Made by a program: the position numbers and the translations under genes. Positions 1 to 8,366 of a stretch of 64,000 nt of DNA are shown here, piece by piece. Each line of letters starts with the position of its first letter. Within the stretch, counting starts at the first letter, position 1. The stretch comes from Oscillibacter valericigenes (GTDB taxonomy: Bacteria; Bacillota; Clostridia; Oscillospirales; Oscillospiraceae), in the NCBI RefSeq assembly GCF_021531915.1, contig NZ_JAFBIV010000006.1, forward strand, positions 49,899 to 113,898, read 5' to 3'. The notes below the pieces were generated by a model. That model saw only the letters and a program-made list of their open reading frames with translations. It was not told the origin of the DNA and made no database searches.

Positions 1-1
1 C

Positions 2-553
2 ACCTTCATGGAGGATAACTCCATGCTGAACTTCTTCGTGGACGTCCCCGCCGGCGCTTACTACTACGACGCGGTGCTGTGGGCCGCGGAGAACGACATC
101 ACCGGCGGCGTGGATGATACCCACTTCGCCCCCAACGCCCCCTGCACCCGGGCCCAGATCGTCACTTTCCTGTGGCGCACGGCCGGTTCCCCGGAGCCCA
201 AGAGCCTGAGCAGCTTCGCGGATGTGTCCGCGGACAGCTACTACGCCAAGGCGGTGGCCTGGGCCGTTGAAAACGGCATCACCACCGGCACCGGCGACGG
301 CACTACCTTCAGCCCCAACGCCCCCTGCACCCGGGCCCAGGCCATGACCTTCCTGTGGCGCAGCCAGAAGTCTCCCGCCGCCGGTACGGCCAATCCCTTC
401 ACCGACGTGGCGGCTGACATCTACTGCGCCGACGCGGTCCAGTGGGCCGTGGAGAACGGCATCACCGGCGGCACTACCGCCACCACCTTCAGCCCCAACG
501 CCTCCTGCACCCGCGCCCAGATCGTGACCTTCCTGTACCGCTGCCTGGGCTGA
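2..553 (+). CDS. SLH-domain surface protein, C-terminal part (5' end outside window)
   Basis: Only the last roughly 183 codons are present; the reading frame is open to the window edge, so the start lies upstream. It holds three S-layer homology repeats, each with the pattern FxDV...YYxxAVxWAxENGIT-G...FxPNxxCTRAQxxTFLwR. SLH triplets bind pyruvylated secondary cell-wall polymers and hold exported proteins on the cell surface. The segment is nearly identical to the C-terminus of the gene ending at 3928, including the junction residues TFMEDNSMLNFF, so the two are recent paralogs or share a recombining C-terminal cassette. A GC-rich hairpin with a short T-run follows. The N-terminal function cannot be seen. 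Confidence 0.9.
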   Translation, partial: TFMEDNSMLNFFVDVPAGAYYYDAVLWAAENDITGGVDDTHFAPNAPCTRAQIVTFLWRTAGSPEPKSLSSFADVSADSYYAKAVAWAVENGITTGTGDGTTFSPNAPCTRAQAMTFLWRSQKSPAAGTANPFTDVAADIYCADAVQWAVENGITGGTTATTFSPNASCTRAQIVTFLYRCLG

Positions 554-613
554 CAGAAATACGGCCTGACGGCGCGAAGCCGCGGGACAGACTGAAAACG
601 AATAAACCCATTG

Positions 614-645
614 GAGCGGGGCGGTTCTTGCCGCCCCGCTCTTTC
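614..645 (+). terminator. Rho-independent terminator of the first SLH gene
   Basis: An 11-bp GC-rich stem (GAGCGGGGCGG with CCGCCCCGCTC) has a 6-nt loop and is followed by a short T-run, about 60 nt after the stop codon. Confidence 0.8.
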
Positions 646-766
646 GGCGAGTTTCCGTCTCCGGCAGAATCGGGACAGCCGGCGGAGGCCCCGCCCGCAG
701 CAAAAGAGCGCGACTGTTGGCACTCCTTTCGCAAAATACCTAACGTTTGGTTAATGTTTTTTTCTT

Positions 767-806
767 AAAATCCACTGTACACTGGTTGTACAGTGGATTT
801 TTTGTC
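767..806. terminator. Perfect 15-bp inverted repeat, terminator or operator
   Basis: AAAATCCACTGTACA and its exact reverse complement are separated by 5 nt (CTGGT). Flanking A and T runs make it a possible terminator in both directions. It lies 35 nt before the small gene at 837, so it could instead be an operator or attenuator for that gene. Confidence 0.55.
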
Positions 807-836
807 TTTGGAAAAGCCGGGAAAGGGGGTACACAT

Positions 837-1076
837 TTGAGCCGAAGGTATCTTACAGCCGGCGCGCCGCTGCCGAACCACATTTTGCAGGTGGATTTTG
901 TGTCCGGGGCCCGTCTGCTGCTGGACATGAAGCCGTATCTGGATAAGATTCGGTTTCTCCCGCTGAATGACCCGGCGGTCTGGAACAGCGCCGTGACGGG
1001 CGGCATCTTTGTCCGCTTCGGCAATGTGGAGATCAGCCACGACGAACTGCTCGCCATGGCGGAGCGGGAACACTGA
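837..1076 (+). CDS. DUF2442-like small protein
   Basis: A 79-residue protein is read from a TTG start at 837, chosen because GGGGG at 825-829 sits about 8 nt upstream and because the region before it spans the inverted repeat at 767-801. The pattern ILQVDFVSGARLLLDM, then RFLPLNDPAVW, then VRFGNVEISHDEL matches the DUF2442 fold: a beta-rich domain often next to toxin-antitoxin or DUF4160 genes. No such partner is visible here; the neighbours are SLH surface genes. The gene ends 26 nt before the LRR/SLH gene. Function unknown. Confidence 0.65.
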   Translation: MSRRYLTAGAPLPNHILQVDFVSGARLLLDMKPYLDKIRFLPLNDPAVWNSAVTGGIFVRFGNVEISHDELLAMAEREH

Positions 1077-1102
1077 ATTCAAGAAGAAATGGAGGAAACC
1101 AC

Positions 1103-3928
1103 ATGAAACAACATCGAACCCTGCGGCGGGGACTCAGCATACTGCTGTCCCTGGTGATGTGCCTGAGTCTGCTGCCTGCCGCCGCGCTGGCGGATGACAG
1201 TGTCAAAATCGAAATCAATGAGGAAAATTTCCCAGATGACAATTTCCGCGCATTTGTTCGCCGATATGCTCAAAGCACCTTAGACGATTGGCTCAGCGAA
1301 TATGAAATTAACAATGTAAAAACAATAACTTGCATTAACAGCAACATTGCGGATCTCAAGGGCATTGAGTATTTCACGAATCTGGAGTATCTGCGCTGCC
1401 AGGACAACCAACTGACGACGCTGGATGTCAGCAAAAATACTAAACTGAAGGAGCTGTCCTGCTACAACAACCGGCTGACCTCTTTGGTCGTCAGCAATAC
1501 GGCACTGACCTCGCTGGGCTGCAGCAACAACCAACTGACGACGCTGGATGTCGGCAACAATGAAGAGCTGAATTATCTGTACTGCGAGAACAACCAGCTG
1601 ACCACTCTGGATGTCAGCGAAAATGCAGCACTGCAAGAGCTGGATTGTTCCGGCAACCAACTGACGGAGCTGGATGTCAGCAAAAATAAAGCACTGCAAA
1701 AGCTAGATTGTTCCGGCAACCAACTGACGGAGCTGGATGTCAGCAATACCAAACTGCTGCAAAAGGATCTGGATTGTTCCGGTAACGGCTATGAGATTGA
1801 GCTGGATAACGGGACCTTTGCGCTCTCGGCTCTGCCCAAAGGCTTTGACGTAAACAAGGCAAGCAACTGGCAGGGCGGCAAGCTTAACGATGAGAAAACG
1901 ACCCTGACGATAGACAGCGAAGCTGTGCTGGTCACTTATACCTACCAGTTAGGCCTGGGTTACACCGCTGATTTTGCCCTGCTCGTGAAGGGTGCGGGCA
2001 CTGAAATCAACATCGATGCGAAGAATTTCCCGGACCCGGGGTTCCGGGCGTACCTCGCCGGCAGAGAGGCGAGCTTTGACCTGAACCGGAACGGCAAGTT
2101 CAGCGCCGGAGAAATTGCTTTGATCAAAGAGATAGATTTCTACGATGTGAGAGATGCTTCTGATATTTGCGATCTGACCGGCATTGCGTATTTTACGGAG
2201 TTGGAGGTGTTGAACTGTTACCCCTTCGAGGTGACTAAGCTGGATGTCAGCAAGCTTGTTAAACTGAAGGAGTTGCTCTGCCCCGATAGTCCGCTGACCA
2301 CTCTGGATGTCAGCAACAATGAAGCGCTTATAGCATTGAACTGCGACAATAACCAACTGACGGAGCTGGATATCAGCAACAATAACGCACTGCAGTATCT
2401 TTACTGCGGGCACAACCAACTGACGGAGCTGGATGTCAAAGACAAGAACGCGCTGCAGCATCTGGGCTGCGAGTACAACCAACTGACAGAGCTGGATGTC
2501 AGCTATAATACAGCACTGGTGACACTGAATTGCAGCGGCAACCAGCTGACGACACTGGATATCAGCAAGAATACAAAACTGGAGTGGCTGTACTGCTACA
2601 ACAACCAACTGACAGCACTCGATGCCACCTACAATACAGCACTGACGTACTATGGGCTGCATTGTTATGACAATGTCTATGAGATTGAGCTGGATGAAAA
2701 CAGATCCTTTTCTCTCTCCAACCTGCCCGAGGGCTTTGTCGTAGGCAGGACAAGCGGATGGACAGGCGGCGAGCTTAACGAGGATAAAACGGTCCTGACG
2801 GTGTACGAAGGCGTCAACAAGGTCACATACACATACGACTGTGGAAACAACAATATTTATAGAGAAGATATCATCTTTACGTTGGATGCTACCCCAAGAT
2901 ACACCGTTACTTTCGACGCCAACGGCGGCACGGTAACACCGGAAAGTGCAAAAACTAACGCCGACGGCACGCTGAGCACTCCGCCCACCCCCACCCTCAG
3001 CGGCTACACCTTTGACGGCTGGTACACCGAAGCCAGCGGCGGCACCGAGATCACGCCCGATTATGCGTTCTCTGCTGACACTACCGTTTATGCCCATTGG
3101 ACTTACACCGGCGGCAGCGGTTCCGGCGGCAGCTCCTCCGGCGGCGGCTCGCCCAGCTATTCCGTCACCGTGGATAAGACCGTGAACGGAACGGTCACCG
3201 TTTCCCCCAAGAGCGCTTCCAAGGGCGCCACTGTCACCCTGACGGTCACGCCCGACAAGGGCTATGCCCTGGAGACCCTGACTGTCACCGACACCAGCGG
3301 CAACAAGGTCAAGCTCACCGGGAAGAACGGCAAGTACACCTTCACCATGCCCGCCTCCAAGGTCACGGTCAAGGCCACCTTCATGGAGGATAACTCCATG
3401 CTGAACTTCTTCGTGGATGTCCCTGCCGACGCTTACTACTACGACGCAGTCCTGTGGGCCGCTGAGAACGGCATCACCGGCGGTGTGGATGATACCCACT
3501 TCGCACCCAACGCTCCCTGCACCCGGGCGCAGATCGTCACCTTCCTGTGGCGTGCCGCCGGATGCCCGGAGCCGGAGACTCTGAGCAGCTTCGCGGATGT
3601 GCCCGCGGACAGCTATTACGCCAAGGCGGTGGCCTGGGCCGTTGAAAACGGCATCACCGGCGGCACCGGCAACGGTATGTTCAGTCCCAACGCCCCCTGC
3701 ACCCGGGCCCAGGCCATGACCTTCCTGTGGCGCAGCCAGAAGTCTGTCGCTCCCGATGGCGTGAATTCCTTCACCGACGTGGCGGCGGACGCCTACTACG
3801 CCGACGCGGTCCAGTGGGCCGTGGAGAACGGCATCACCACCGGTTCCGGCGACGGCACCACCTTCAGCCCCAACGCCTCCTGCACCCGCGCGCAGATCGT
3901 GACCTTCCTGTTCCGCTGCCTGGGCTGA
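1103..3928 (+). CDS. Leucine-rich-repeat surface protein with SLH anchor
   Basis: This 941-residue exported protein starts behind a GGAGG box. Residues 1-30 are a Sec signal peptide (MKQHRTLRRG, a hydrophobic run, then ALA). Two blocks of internalin-like leucine-rich repeats of about 21 residues (LxxLxCxxNQLTxLDVSxN) occupy roughly 90-230 and 370-530, each ending in an ELDNGTF/LPKGF-type cap. Next come a Listeria-Bacteroides (Flg_new) repeat near 640-705 (VTFDANGG...YTFDGWYTE...YAHW), a Ser/Gly linker, a VTVDKTVNGTVTV repeat domain, and three SLH repeats at about 765-941. It is probably a surface adhesin or matrix-binding protein held on the wall by the SLH triplet. The two LRR blocks look like an internal duplication. 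Ligand unknown. Confidence 0.9.
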   Translation: MKQHRTLRRGLSILLSLVMCLSLLPAAALADDSVKIEINEENFPDDNFRAFVRRYAQSTLDDWLSEYEINNVKTITCINSNIADLKGIEYFTNLEYLRCQDNQLTTLDVSKNTKLKELSCYNNRLTSLVVSNTALTSLGCSNNQLTTLDVGNNEELNYLYCENNQLTTLDVSENAALQELDCSGNQLTELDVSKNKALQKLDCSGNQLTELDVSNTKLLQKDLDCSGNGYEIELDNGTFALSALPKGFDVNKASNWQGGKLNDEKTTLTIDSEAVLVTYTYQLGLGYTADFALLVKGAGTEINIDAKNFPDPGFRAYLAGREASFDLNRNGKFSAGEIALIKEIDFYDVRDASDICDLTGIAYFTELEVLNCYPFEVTKLDVSKLVKLKELLCPDSPLTTLDVSNNEALIALNCDNNQLTELDISNNNALQYLYCGHNQLTELDVKDKNALQHLGCEYNQLTELDVSYNTALVTLNCSGNQLTTLDISKNTKLEWLYCYNNQLTALDATYNTALTYYGLHCYDNVYEIELDENRSFSLSNLPEGFVVGRTSGWTGGELNEDKTVLTVYEGVNKVTYTYDCGNNNIYREDIIFTLDATPRYTVTFDANGGTVTPESAKTNADGTLSTPPTPTLSGYTFDGWYTEASGGTEITPDYAFSADTTVYAHWTYTGGSGSGGSSSGGGSPSYSVTVDKTVNGTVTVSPKSASKGATVTLTVTPDKGYALETLTVTDTSGNKVKLTGKNGKYTFTMPASKVTVKATFMEDNSMLNFFVDVPADAYYYDAVLWAAENGITGGVDDTHFAPNAPCTRAQIVTFLWRAAGCPEPETLSSFADVPADSYYAKAVAWAVENGITGGTGNGMFSPNAPCTRAQAMTFLWRSQKSVAPDGVNSFTDVAADAYYADAVQWAVENGITTGSGDGTTFSPNASCTRAQIVTFLFRCLG

Positions 3929-3984
3929 CAGCGGGGGATGCGCGGATAGCGAAAAAATCTATTGTAATCTCCAGTCACCCCAGC

Positions 3985-4022
3985 AGGTCCGCATGGCTTC
4001 ACGCCATGCGGACCTTTTTATA
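3985..4022 (+). terminator. Terminator of the LRR/SLH gene
   Basis: GGTCCGCATGG and CCATGCGGACC are separated by CTTCACG and followed by TTTTTAT, about 60 nt after the stop. Confidence 0.85.
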
Positions 4023-4102
4023 CCCGGGCCGCTCCGGGCACCGTGTCCGGAGGGCAATCGCTCCTCCCGGTCCGCCTTGGGCGCTGGCCATTGGGCGGGC
4101 GG

Positions 4103-4216
4103 GACCGCCCGGACGGTTTCGGCGTCGGTGGGAAATTGCAGCCGCGCATAGGCAAGCTGGCCCTCATTGTACTTGCCCGGGTTGGCGATATAGGCTTCCA
4201 GTAACGCTATATTCAT
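4103..4216 (-). pseudogene. ArdA-like antirestriction gene fragment
   Basis: Reading leftwards from an ATG at 4216, 38 codons give MNIALLEAYIANPGKYNEGQ followed by LAYARLQFPTDAETVRAV. This resembles the N-terminus of ArdA antirestriction proteins (the AYIxNxGKYNEGxL pattern), which mimic DNA to block type I restriction enzymes and travel on conjugative elements. After residue 38 the similarity stops, the frame runs into unrelated sequence, and the terminator of the surface gene follows, so only a stub remains. It suggests a decayed conjugative element between the surface genes and the recombinases. The identification is by pattern only. Confidence 0.5.
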
Positions 4217-4302
4217 CAAGAACCACCATCGCCATATAGGCAGCTGCAGCTTTTTCGCATCTCTCCCTTGCGGCAACCGCAAGTTTACAGGACTCATGCC
4301 AG

Positions 4303-4629
4303 ATGGTAAAATGAAACTGTATTTAGGGTGAAGTATCTTAGGGTGAAGTATCTTAGGGCGGAGCATTTTAGGGAGGATGGAAAGCAACAAGGGGGGTAGT
4401 CTGCCCATTGCCGTGTCCGCAGGATGGGCCAGAAGTCAACGTATAACGTAGACGATCAAGAACGCAAGATTGGGAACTTTTACATAAAGGCTACACATAA
4501 CGTAAACGGATTGATATGTCGGCAAACGGCTACGTTATGCGTAAAAACCGCACTTCCGTGCAGAAACTCGCGTAGATTCAGGTGTCATATACACTTTGCT
4601 TCCGGCATGGTAAACTGACACTGTATTTA
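4303..4629 (+). repeat. Two copies of a 23-bp direct repeat
   Basis: ATGGTAAA(A/C)TGA(A/C)ACTG followed by TATTTA occurs at 4303-4325 and at 4607-4629. Both copies are preceded by a similar (A/G)(T/G)GC context. They may be traces of an insertion or duplication. Confidence 0.45.
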
Positions 4630-4696
4630 TTATATGAACTTCCCCGGAATGGGCCTTATTAAGTAGTGAGCCACGGATGCGGAGCATCCCGGCAGG

Positions 4697-4816
4697 TTGA
4701 ATGAAACATTTTTTGCCAGGAAAGCAGATTTAGGTATAGATGAGTTCCTCTGGCAGATGCAGTATGATGATATTGGATTTATTAGAGATGGGTTTCCCTC
4801 CTATGGGACTTGCTAA
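4697..4816 (+). pseudogene. Possible gene remnant, unknown
   Basis: A 39-codon open stretch from a TTG ends at TAA 4814-4816. It encodes residues such as GIDEFLWQMQYDDIGFIRDG, which have a protein-like composition. There is no ribosome site, and I do not recognise a family. It may be the tail of a decayed gene or chance. Confidence 0.2.
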
Positions 4817-5652
4817 GTTGTGAGCCGAGTTTTGTGAGCTTTTTCGGTATGCTGAATGTGGACATAGGGACTACTATACCCATTTGTTCCACGCAAAGCT
4901 TCTTTAGGCCGAATAACCCGTGAGAATTGAATAACCGAGAATTTTGAAAGACACGAAAAGGATGACTGCACGCAGAAAACGCAGCCTCTTTCCGTGTCTT
5001 TTCGCGTCTGAAATCGCTGTGGTGTTTGCCAGCCATGGCCCGGCAGGAATGCCGGTGAGAAAGTGACTTGTCGATCAATTTTATTAAGAAGCATGGAAAG
5101 CCGTTGAAGCGGTACGGCAGGGAAACCGCCCAGGGAATATGGCAGCCTCCCGACCTGTGCGCCATGGTGACAGCATGGTTCCGGCAGCGCAGGAACACGC
5201 ATCCCCGATCCGCAGCCGGGCGGATCAAACGACACTCGCGGCTGGTGGCAGACGTCACTGACCGCAGCCGAGTTCAGCGGTTGTGTCAGCAGTCGTCGTC
5301 GGAGCAAGCTTCGCATCGTTCGCTTCCGCATTCATGCGAAAGCTCACTCGCTGCGCTGCTCCTCCTCTCCAAATCGAACCCGCTTCGCTGGGCTTCGATT
5401 TGGTTTTGGAACTGGCGACAGGGTTCTACCCCATACTGCATTCGTACTGACCTGGTTCAAAATCAAAAAGAGACAGGCTTCCGTAAGTGGGGCGCTTTGT
5501 TCTTTGGAGTGCTTCTGCCGCAAGATGTTCCGGCATTGTAGTTTGTTGGAGCTGTTGCGATTTCTTCGGAAATCAAGCGGAAACGGACGAATGTGCCAAT
5601 GGGTGAACTGCGTCTATCTGAACTTACTATGATCGACAAGGAGATTTTTGAT

Positions 5653-6573
5653 ATGGCAAGAAACATTGAAAACATGGGCATTTATCTGTCCCTGGTGAGT
5701 CAGCTGGACAAGCTGGCCCGGCATAACCGGCAAGGCAGTTTCCGAACCAAGGAACGGTATTACGAAGCCATGAAGCGGTTCTGCGCGTATCTGGCGGATG
5801 AGTTTCATCTCCAAAAGCTGGAGAATATCAGCGGCAAGCATTTAGTCAGTTATGTGATCTATCTGCAGGACAGTGGTAAATCGGCCAGTACCATCAAAAC
5901 GGATCTGGCAGCCATCCGGTTTTTCCATGACAAAATGAGCAATCCCAAGTACCGGCTTCCGACCAACGACGAACTGGCTGTGGAGCTGGAGCGGCGCTGC
6001 TTCGGCGGAACGGACCGCACATGGAGCATGACGGAGTTCAACAAGATGCTGGGTAAGGCGCTGGCGATTGACCGCTATGACTTCATCCTCGCACTATACT
6101 TAGCCCGTTTTGCCGGTCTCCGTATCCATGAGTGCTTCCGCATCGACACCGCCACGGCGGAGCGGGCGCTCCGTGAGAACGCCATCACCATCAAGGGCAA
6201 GGGCGGCAAGGTGCGGACTGTCCCCATCAACGAGAAAATTGCCATCGCTATGCGGAAGCAGCTGGAGCGCACGCCACGGGGTCATAAACTGCTGGTGCCC
6301 GATGACGTGCCTACAGACCGGGCCATCAACCACCTGCAATTCTTCATTATGAAGCACCGGGAGGAAGTGCGGGATGTGGATTCTGACCGCCCGATGACCT
6401 TTCATGGACTCCGCCATACCTACGCGGCGGAGAAATACCAGGAACTGGTCGACAGCGGCAAGAGCCCTCTGGACGCCCATTTTGAGGTCTCCCGCCTGCT
6501 GGGCCATGAGCGGCCGGATGTGACCAATATCTACCTGGCCTCTGTGAGAAAGGGTGACAAGCATGAGCAGTAA
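5653..6573 (+). CDS. Tyrosine recombinase/integrase
   Basis: This 306-residue site-specific recombinase starts at the ATG at 5653, chosen over upstream ATGs because AAGGAG lies 9 nt before it. The N-terminal half (about 20-100) is a SAM-like core-binding domain; the C-terminal half carries the catalytic set: R157 (AGLRIHE), a Lys in the KGKGGK beta-hairpin near 183, H251 and R254 (HGLRHTY), H285 (LLGHERPD) and nucleophile Y294 (NIYL). All key residues are intact. It overlaps the small excisionase gene by 11 nt, suggesting coupled expression. It lacks the N-terminal arm-binding domain seen in the two larger integrases nearby, so it is probably the recombinase of a different transposon or an accessory one. 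Confidence 0.9.
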   Translation: MARNIENMGIYLSLVSQLDKLARHNRQGSFRTKERYYEAMKRFCAYLADEFHLQKLENISGKHLVSYVIYLQDSGKSASTIKTDLAAIRFFHDKMSNPKYRLPTNDELAVELERRCFGGTDRTWSMTEFNKMLGKALAIDRYDFILALYLARFAGLRIHECFRIDTATAERALRENAITIKGKGGKVRTVPINEKIAIAMRKQLERTPRGHKLLVPDDVPTDRAINHLQFFIMKHREEVRDVDSDRPMTFHGLRHTYAAEKYQELVDSGKSPLDAHFEVSRLLGHERPDVTNIYLASVRKGDKHEQ

Positions 6574-6754
6574 TTACCACTCTTTTGAGGAACTCCCTCT
6601 GACCCTCCGGGTAGAGGACCTGATGCCCATTCTCGGCGTTGGGCGAAATACAGCGTATGAGCTGGTTCGCTGCGGAAAGATCCGCAGCATTCGGATCGGG
6701 CGTCAGCTGCGTATCCCCAAAGATGCGATACAGGACTACTTAGCTCAGCGTTAA
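6563..6754 (+). CDS. Excisionase-type HTH protein
   Basis: A 63-residue protein of the MerR-like excisionase (HTH_17) group: LRVEDLMPILGVGRNTAYEL is the helix-turn-helix and IRIGRQLRIPKDAIQDYL the wing. The start at 6563 lies inside the end of the recombinase gene (ATGAGCAGTAA overlap), with AAAGGG upstream. Such proteins bend att-site DNA and direct integrases toward excision. It is followed 90 nt later by a second, larger integrase gene and may serve either recombinase. Confidence 0.8.
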   Translation: MSSNYHSFEELPLTLRVEDLMPILGVGRNTAYELVRCGKIRSIRIGRQLRIPKDAIQDYLAQR

Positions 6755-6844
6755 GCGAGAGAAAAATTGACCAGTCCCCGTGTTTGGAGTACAATAGAGG
6801 CACCCTAAACACGGTGGACTGGCCCACGCTCGGAAAGGAGTATT

Positions 6845-8038
6845 ATGAAGCGCAATAAGAAAAATGCGCAGGGAGCAGGGACCATCCGCAAGCGTTCTGA
6901 TGGCCGGTGGGAAGCACGATTTACAATCGGCTTCGATCCCGTCAGCGGAAAGCAGAAGCAAAAATCAATTTATGGAAAGACGCAGAAAGAGGTTCGGGAA
7001 AAGCTCGCGCAGGTCACGGTTGAGATCGATGAAGGAACCTATATAGAACCCTGTCAGATGACGCTGGAAGAATGGATGACCATTTGGCTGGCGGAATATA
7101 TGGGCGATAAAAAATGGTCTACCATCAAGCACTACAAGGCTCAGGTAAAAGCCCACATTCTCCCGGCTCTGGGGCATTATCCACTATCGCAGCTGAATCC
7201 ACACACCATCCAGGCGTTTGATAATGCATTGTTGCGGGGAACCGGGAAAGAGAAGCCTTTGACGCCGAAAAGTGTTCGCAATGTGCACGGTGTTCTGCGC
7301 AAGTGTCTGGCCGTTGCTGTGCAGCTGGAGTATATCCGCCGCAATCCCGCAGAGCCGGTGATCCTGCCTCGGGTAGAGAAGAAGATCATCAAGCCGCTGA
7401 CAGATGAAGAGGTTCGAAAGATGATCTGCGCCGCAGGTGACGATGGCTTCGGGACACTGTTCAAAGTTGTGGTGTTCACTGGCCTTCGTCTCGGTGAGGC
7501 GTTGGGCCTGACCTGGGACTGTGTGGATTTTACCAAGCGGCGACTGACCATTGACAAACAGCTGCAAAAGCGCCCGATCGCTGATGGCGGATTCGTTTTT
7601 GCCTCCTTGAAAAACGATAAGGTACGTGTTGTCGCGCCGGCTCCCTATGTGCTGGATCTGCTGAAAGAGTGGGAACAGCGTCAGAAAGAGTGGCGCCTGA
7701 AATGCGGCCCGGAATGGCAGGGGTGGAAAAATGAAAAAGAGCGGCGGACCGCTCTTGTATTCACCAATGAGTTCGGCGGACATCTGCATCCCCAGACCGT
7801 ATACAATCACTTTAAGAAGCTGGCAGCATCTGTCGGCGCTCCCAATGCCAGGGTGCATGATCTTCGTCATACCTACGCCGTTCTGTCGCTCCAAAACGGA
7901 GATGATGTCAAAACGGTGCAGGGAAATCTGGGGCACGCGACAGCGGCCTTCACGCTGGATGTCTATGGTCATGTTTCGGAACGTATGAAGGAGGACAGTG
8001 CCAACCGGATGCAGCGGTATATTGAGGGACTTCGTTAG
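6845..8038 (+). CDS. Phage/ICE-type tyrosine integrase (arm-binding type)
   Basis: 397 residues, with GGAAAGGAG before the ATG. The N-terminal AP2-like arm-binding domain (about 8-60: GTIRKRSDGRWEARF...KSIYGKTQKEVREKL) is followed by a SAM-like core-binding domain (70-165) and a catalytic domain with R215, K256, H338, R341, H364 and Y374. Nothing is truncated. The gene points at the att repeat at 8143, about 100 nt beyond its stop, and two tandem TAAGGGTCAAAA 12-mers lie between them at 8077-8100. This is the layout of an integrase next to its own attachment site, so a second, left-truncated element probably abuts the island on its right. Confidence 0.93.
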   Translation: MKRNKKNAQGAGTIRKRSDGRWEARFTIGFDPVSGKQKQKSIYGKTQKEVREKLAQVTVEIDEGTYIEPCQMTLEEWMTIWLAEYMGDKKWSTIKHYKAQVKAHILPALGHYPLSQLNPHTIQAFDNALLRGTGKEKPLTPKSVRNVHGVLRKCLAVAVQLEYIRRNPAEPVILPRVEKKIIKPLTDEEVRKMICAAGDDGFGTLFKVVVFTGLRLGEALGLTWDCVDFTKRRLTIDKQLQKRPIADGGFVFASLKNDKVRVVAPAPYVLDLLKEWEQRQKEWRLKCGPEWQGWKNEKERRTALVFTNEFGGHLHPQTVYNHFKKLAASVGAPNARVHDLRHTYAVLSLQNGDDVKTVQGNLGHATAAFTLDVYGHVSERMKEDSANRMQRYIEGLR

Positions 8039-8076
8039 CTTTTAGGCTGGCTCCAAAAGATTGTTAAAAAATCTCG

Positions 8077-8100
8077 TAAGGGTCAAAATAAGGGTCAAAA
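8077..8100 (+). repeat. Tandem 12-mers, candidate integrase arm sites
   Basis: TAAGGGTCAAAA occurs twice in perfect tandem at 8077-8088 and 8089-8100, 43 bp from the att core at 8143. It resembles the TAAAGGGCAAAC tandem pair at the right end of the neighbouring island. Integrases with an AP2-like N-terminal domain bind such direct repeats near attachment sites. Confidence 0.55.
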
Positions 8101-8109
8101 CGCAGAAAA

Positions 8110-8145
8110 AAGTCCTGAAACCCTTGGGATTTCAGGACTTTTTAT
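8110..8145 (+). terminator. Terminator after the left integrase
   Basis: AAGTCCTGAAA and TTTCAGGACTT form an 11-bp stem with a 9-nt loop, followed by TTTA. It ends immediately at the att repeat. Confidence 0.8.
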
Positions 8146-8168
8146 GGCAGCGGGTGAAGGATTCGAAC
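8143..8168. repeat. Left attachment site of the island (attL, 26-bp direct repeat)
   Basis: The 26 bases at 8143-8168 are identical to 17782-17807, which cover the CCA end, acceptor stem and T-loop of tRNA-Gln on the minus strand (core TGGCAGCGGGTGAAGGATTC). Here only the tRNA 3' segment is present and the sequence diverges directly after TTCGAAC. This marks the left boundary of an element integrated at the 3' end of the tRNA gene, and the junction with a second element to the left. Confidence 0.85.
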
Positions 8169-8274
8169 TTGTGATACTATAAAAAGCAGAAGAAAACAGC
8201 GATAAATGCTATCCGTCGAAACCATTGCAAACAGGGCGTTTCCAAAGAATCGAGATAAATTTAGATAAAACGCC

Positions 8275-8330
8275 TAAAGGGCAACTTAAAGGGTAAACAG
8301 CATGCCTAAAGGGTAACACAAAGGGTAAAA
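8275..8330 (+). repeat. Left cluster of AAAGGGTAAAC arm-type repeats
   Basis: Four related units lie inside the left end of the island: TAAAGGGCAAC (8275), TAAAGGGTAAAC (8287), TAAAGGGTAAC (8307) and ACAAAGGGTAAAA (8318). The same motif occurs as a tandem pair at the right end. Symmetric placement near both att cores fits integrase or excisionase arm sites. Confidence 0.6.
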
Positions 8331-8366
8331 AAATCAGCCCCGGAAATGGATTCCGAGGCTGTCTTT
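8331..8366 (-). terminator. Terminator of the island integrase gene
   Basis: On the minus strand CAGCCTCGG and CCGGGGCTG form a stem over a 9-nt loop, followed by ATTTTTTT, just after the integrase stop codon. Confidence 0.75.

Larger units (their letters stand above)
4217..5652. other. Gene-poor, repeat-containing remnant region
   Basis: No convincing intact gene is seen. Visible items: a 23-bp imperfect direct repeat (ATGGTAAAATGAAACTGTAT and onward at 4303-4325, again at 4607-4629, two mismatches); tandem 16-bp units TAGGGTGAAGTATCTT from 4324 to 4375; a short open stretch at 4697-4816; and a hairpin around 5379-5410 (CCAAATCGAA with TTCGATTTGG). Open frames here have no recognisable domains or convincing ribosome sites. 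The region looks like debris at the left side of a mobile element. Confidence 0.5.

Noticed and set aside
1949..3499. 516-codon minus-strand frame across the LRR gene
   Set aside because: Its repeats are mirror images of the leucine-rich repeats on the plus strand; no independent support.
4303..4629. CRISPR-like array
   Set aside because: Only two repeat copies 304 bp apart with mismatches and no regular spacers; no cas genes in the window.
5068..5541. 157-codon frame before the first recombinase
   Set aside because: No domain, no ribosome site, and it crosses a hairpin; treated as non-coding remnant.
8143..8220. A second tRNA gene at the left att site
   Set aside because: Only the 3' 26 bases match; the anticodon and D arms are missing, so it is an attachment-site copy, not a tRNA.
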